Assembly (NCBI RefSeq): GCF_050947875.1
Contig: NC_134577.1
Coordinates: forward strand, 69,506,639-69,570,638
Length of the DNA stretch: 64,000 nt
Direction: 5' to 3'
Source: Dermacentor variabilis
Lineage: Eukaryota > Arthropoda > Arachnida > Ixodida > Ixodidae
The stretch's first letter is position 1; each line of letters opens with the position of its first letter. Position numbers and translations under genes: made by a program. The notes below the pieces were generated by a model that did not search any database, had not been told where the DNA came from, and worked only from the letters and a program-made list of their open reading frames with translations. Below, one piece after another: positions 63,818-64,000 of the stretch.

Positions 63818-64000
63818 GCAAGTCGTTACTAATCTTTCGTGCCATTATTTGCTGTTACTCATGTGCAATGTATTTCGTAACTTTCAACTGTTCTCTTTTG
63901 CTCTTAAATAAGCAGTTTGAAGAGAAATTGATTTTGTGCTAAATTTTGCAATAATTTCATGCTGCTGGCGAAATTTCACATGTAAAACACACTTAGCCAC
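63818..64000 (+). other. Intron 35, 5' part
   Basis: The first 183 bases of the intron. From about 63921 it matches the interior of the hAT-like MITE. Confidence 0.75.
63921..64000 (+). mobile_element. hAT-like MITE, partial copy cut by the window end
   Basis: TTGTGCTAAATTTTGCAATA, ATTTCATGCTGCTGGCGAAA and ACACTTAGCCAC follow the same order as in copy B at about 47900-47965. The outer left end is missing or diverged. Confidence 0.75.

Noticed and set aside
231..63817. Identity as USP9X/fat facets or USP34/puffyeye
   Set aside because: The N-terminal UBA domain and collinear exons with USP24-specific strings (NIDQAQY, WNRAKEIW, LPHGASF) fit USP24 and not those larger relatives.
1..64000. CRISPR arrays, bacterial operons or phage modules
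   Set aside because: No regularly spaced direct repeats or compact operons are present. The coding signal is spliced and eukaryotic.

Overview
The window looks like nuclear DNA from a hard tick (Ixodidae). It holds the first 35 coding exons of one large plus-strand gene, an ortholog of the deubiquitinase USP24. The tick call rests on the protein, on GT-AG introns with arthropod-like composition, and on intron repeats I associate with tick genomes: a tRNA-derived SINE resembling Ruka, an RTE/L1-like LINE ending in a GATGAT tail, and several MITE families. The species cannot be told from the sequence.

Gene layout. The start codon is at 231 in a strong Kozak context (A at -3, G at +4). Thirty-five exons between 231 and 63817 join in phase at every junction, giving about 1,458 residues (1,460 if exon 8 uses its downstream donor). 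They encode a UBA domain and PPPY motif (exon 1), a long helical-repeat scaffold (exons 2-22), a ubiquitin-like fold (exons 23-25), a low-complexity linker (exon 26) and more helical-repeat scaffold (exons 27-35). The window ends in intron 35, so the Cys/His-box catalytic domain and the C-terminal region lie downstream. No second protein-coding gene is supported on either strand.

Intron layout. Roughly 93% of the window is intron. Recognisable inserts are RTE/L1-like LINE fragments (introns 1, 10, 19), Ruka-like SINEs (introns 9, 22, 29, 34), a second tRNA-derived SINE on the minus strand (intron 19), hAT-like MITEs (introns 10, 15, 18, 19, 26, 35), TA-flanked mariner-like MITEs (introns 2, 3, 4, 10, 15, 16), a PIF/Harbinger-like MITE with TTA target duplication (intron 29), a possible Penelope-like remnant (intron 19), foldback repeats and microsatellites. 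Several elements are nested, and in two cases the insertion can be shown from an empty paralogous site or an exact target duplication.

I found no new multi-gene system. The most interesting signals are a consensus GC-AG donor at exon 35, an ambiguous GC/GT donor at exon 8, a segment apparently absent relative to human at the exon 14/15 junction, dated nested MITE insertions, and long near-perfect hairpins inside introns that will be transcribed. Family comparisons use my recollection of human USP24; no alignment or database search was run.
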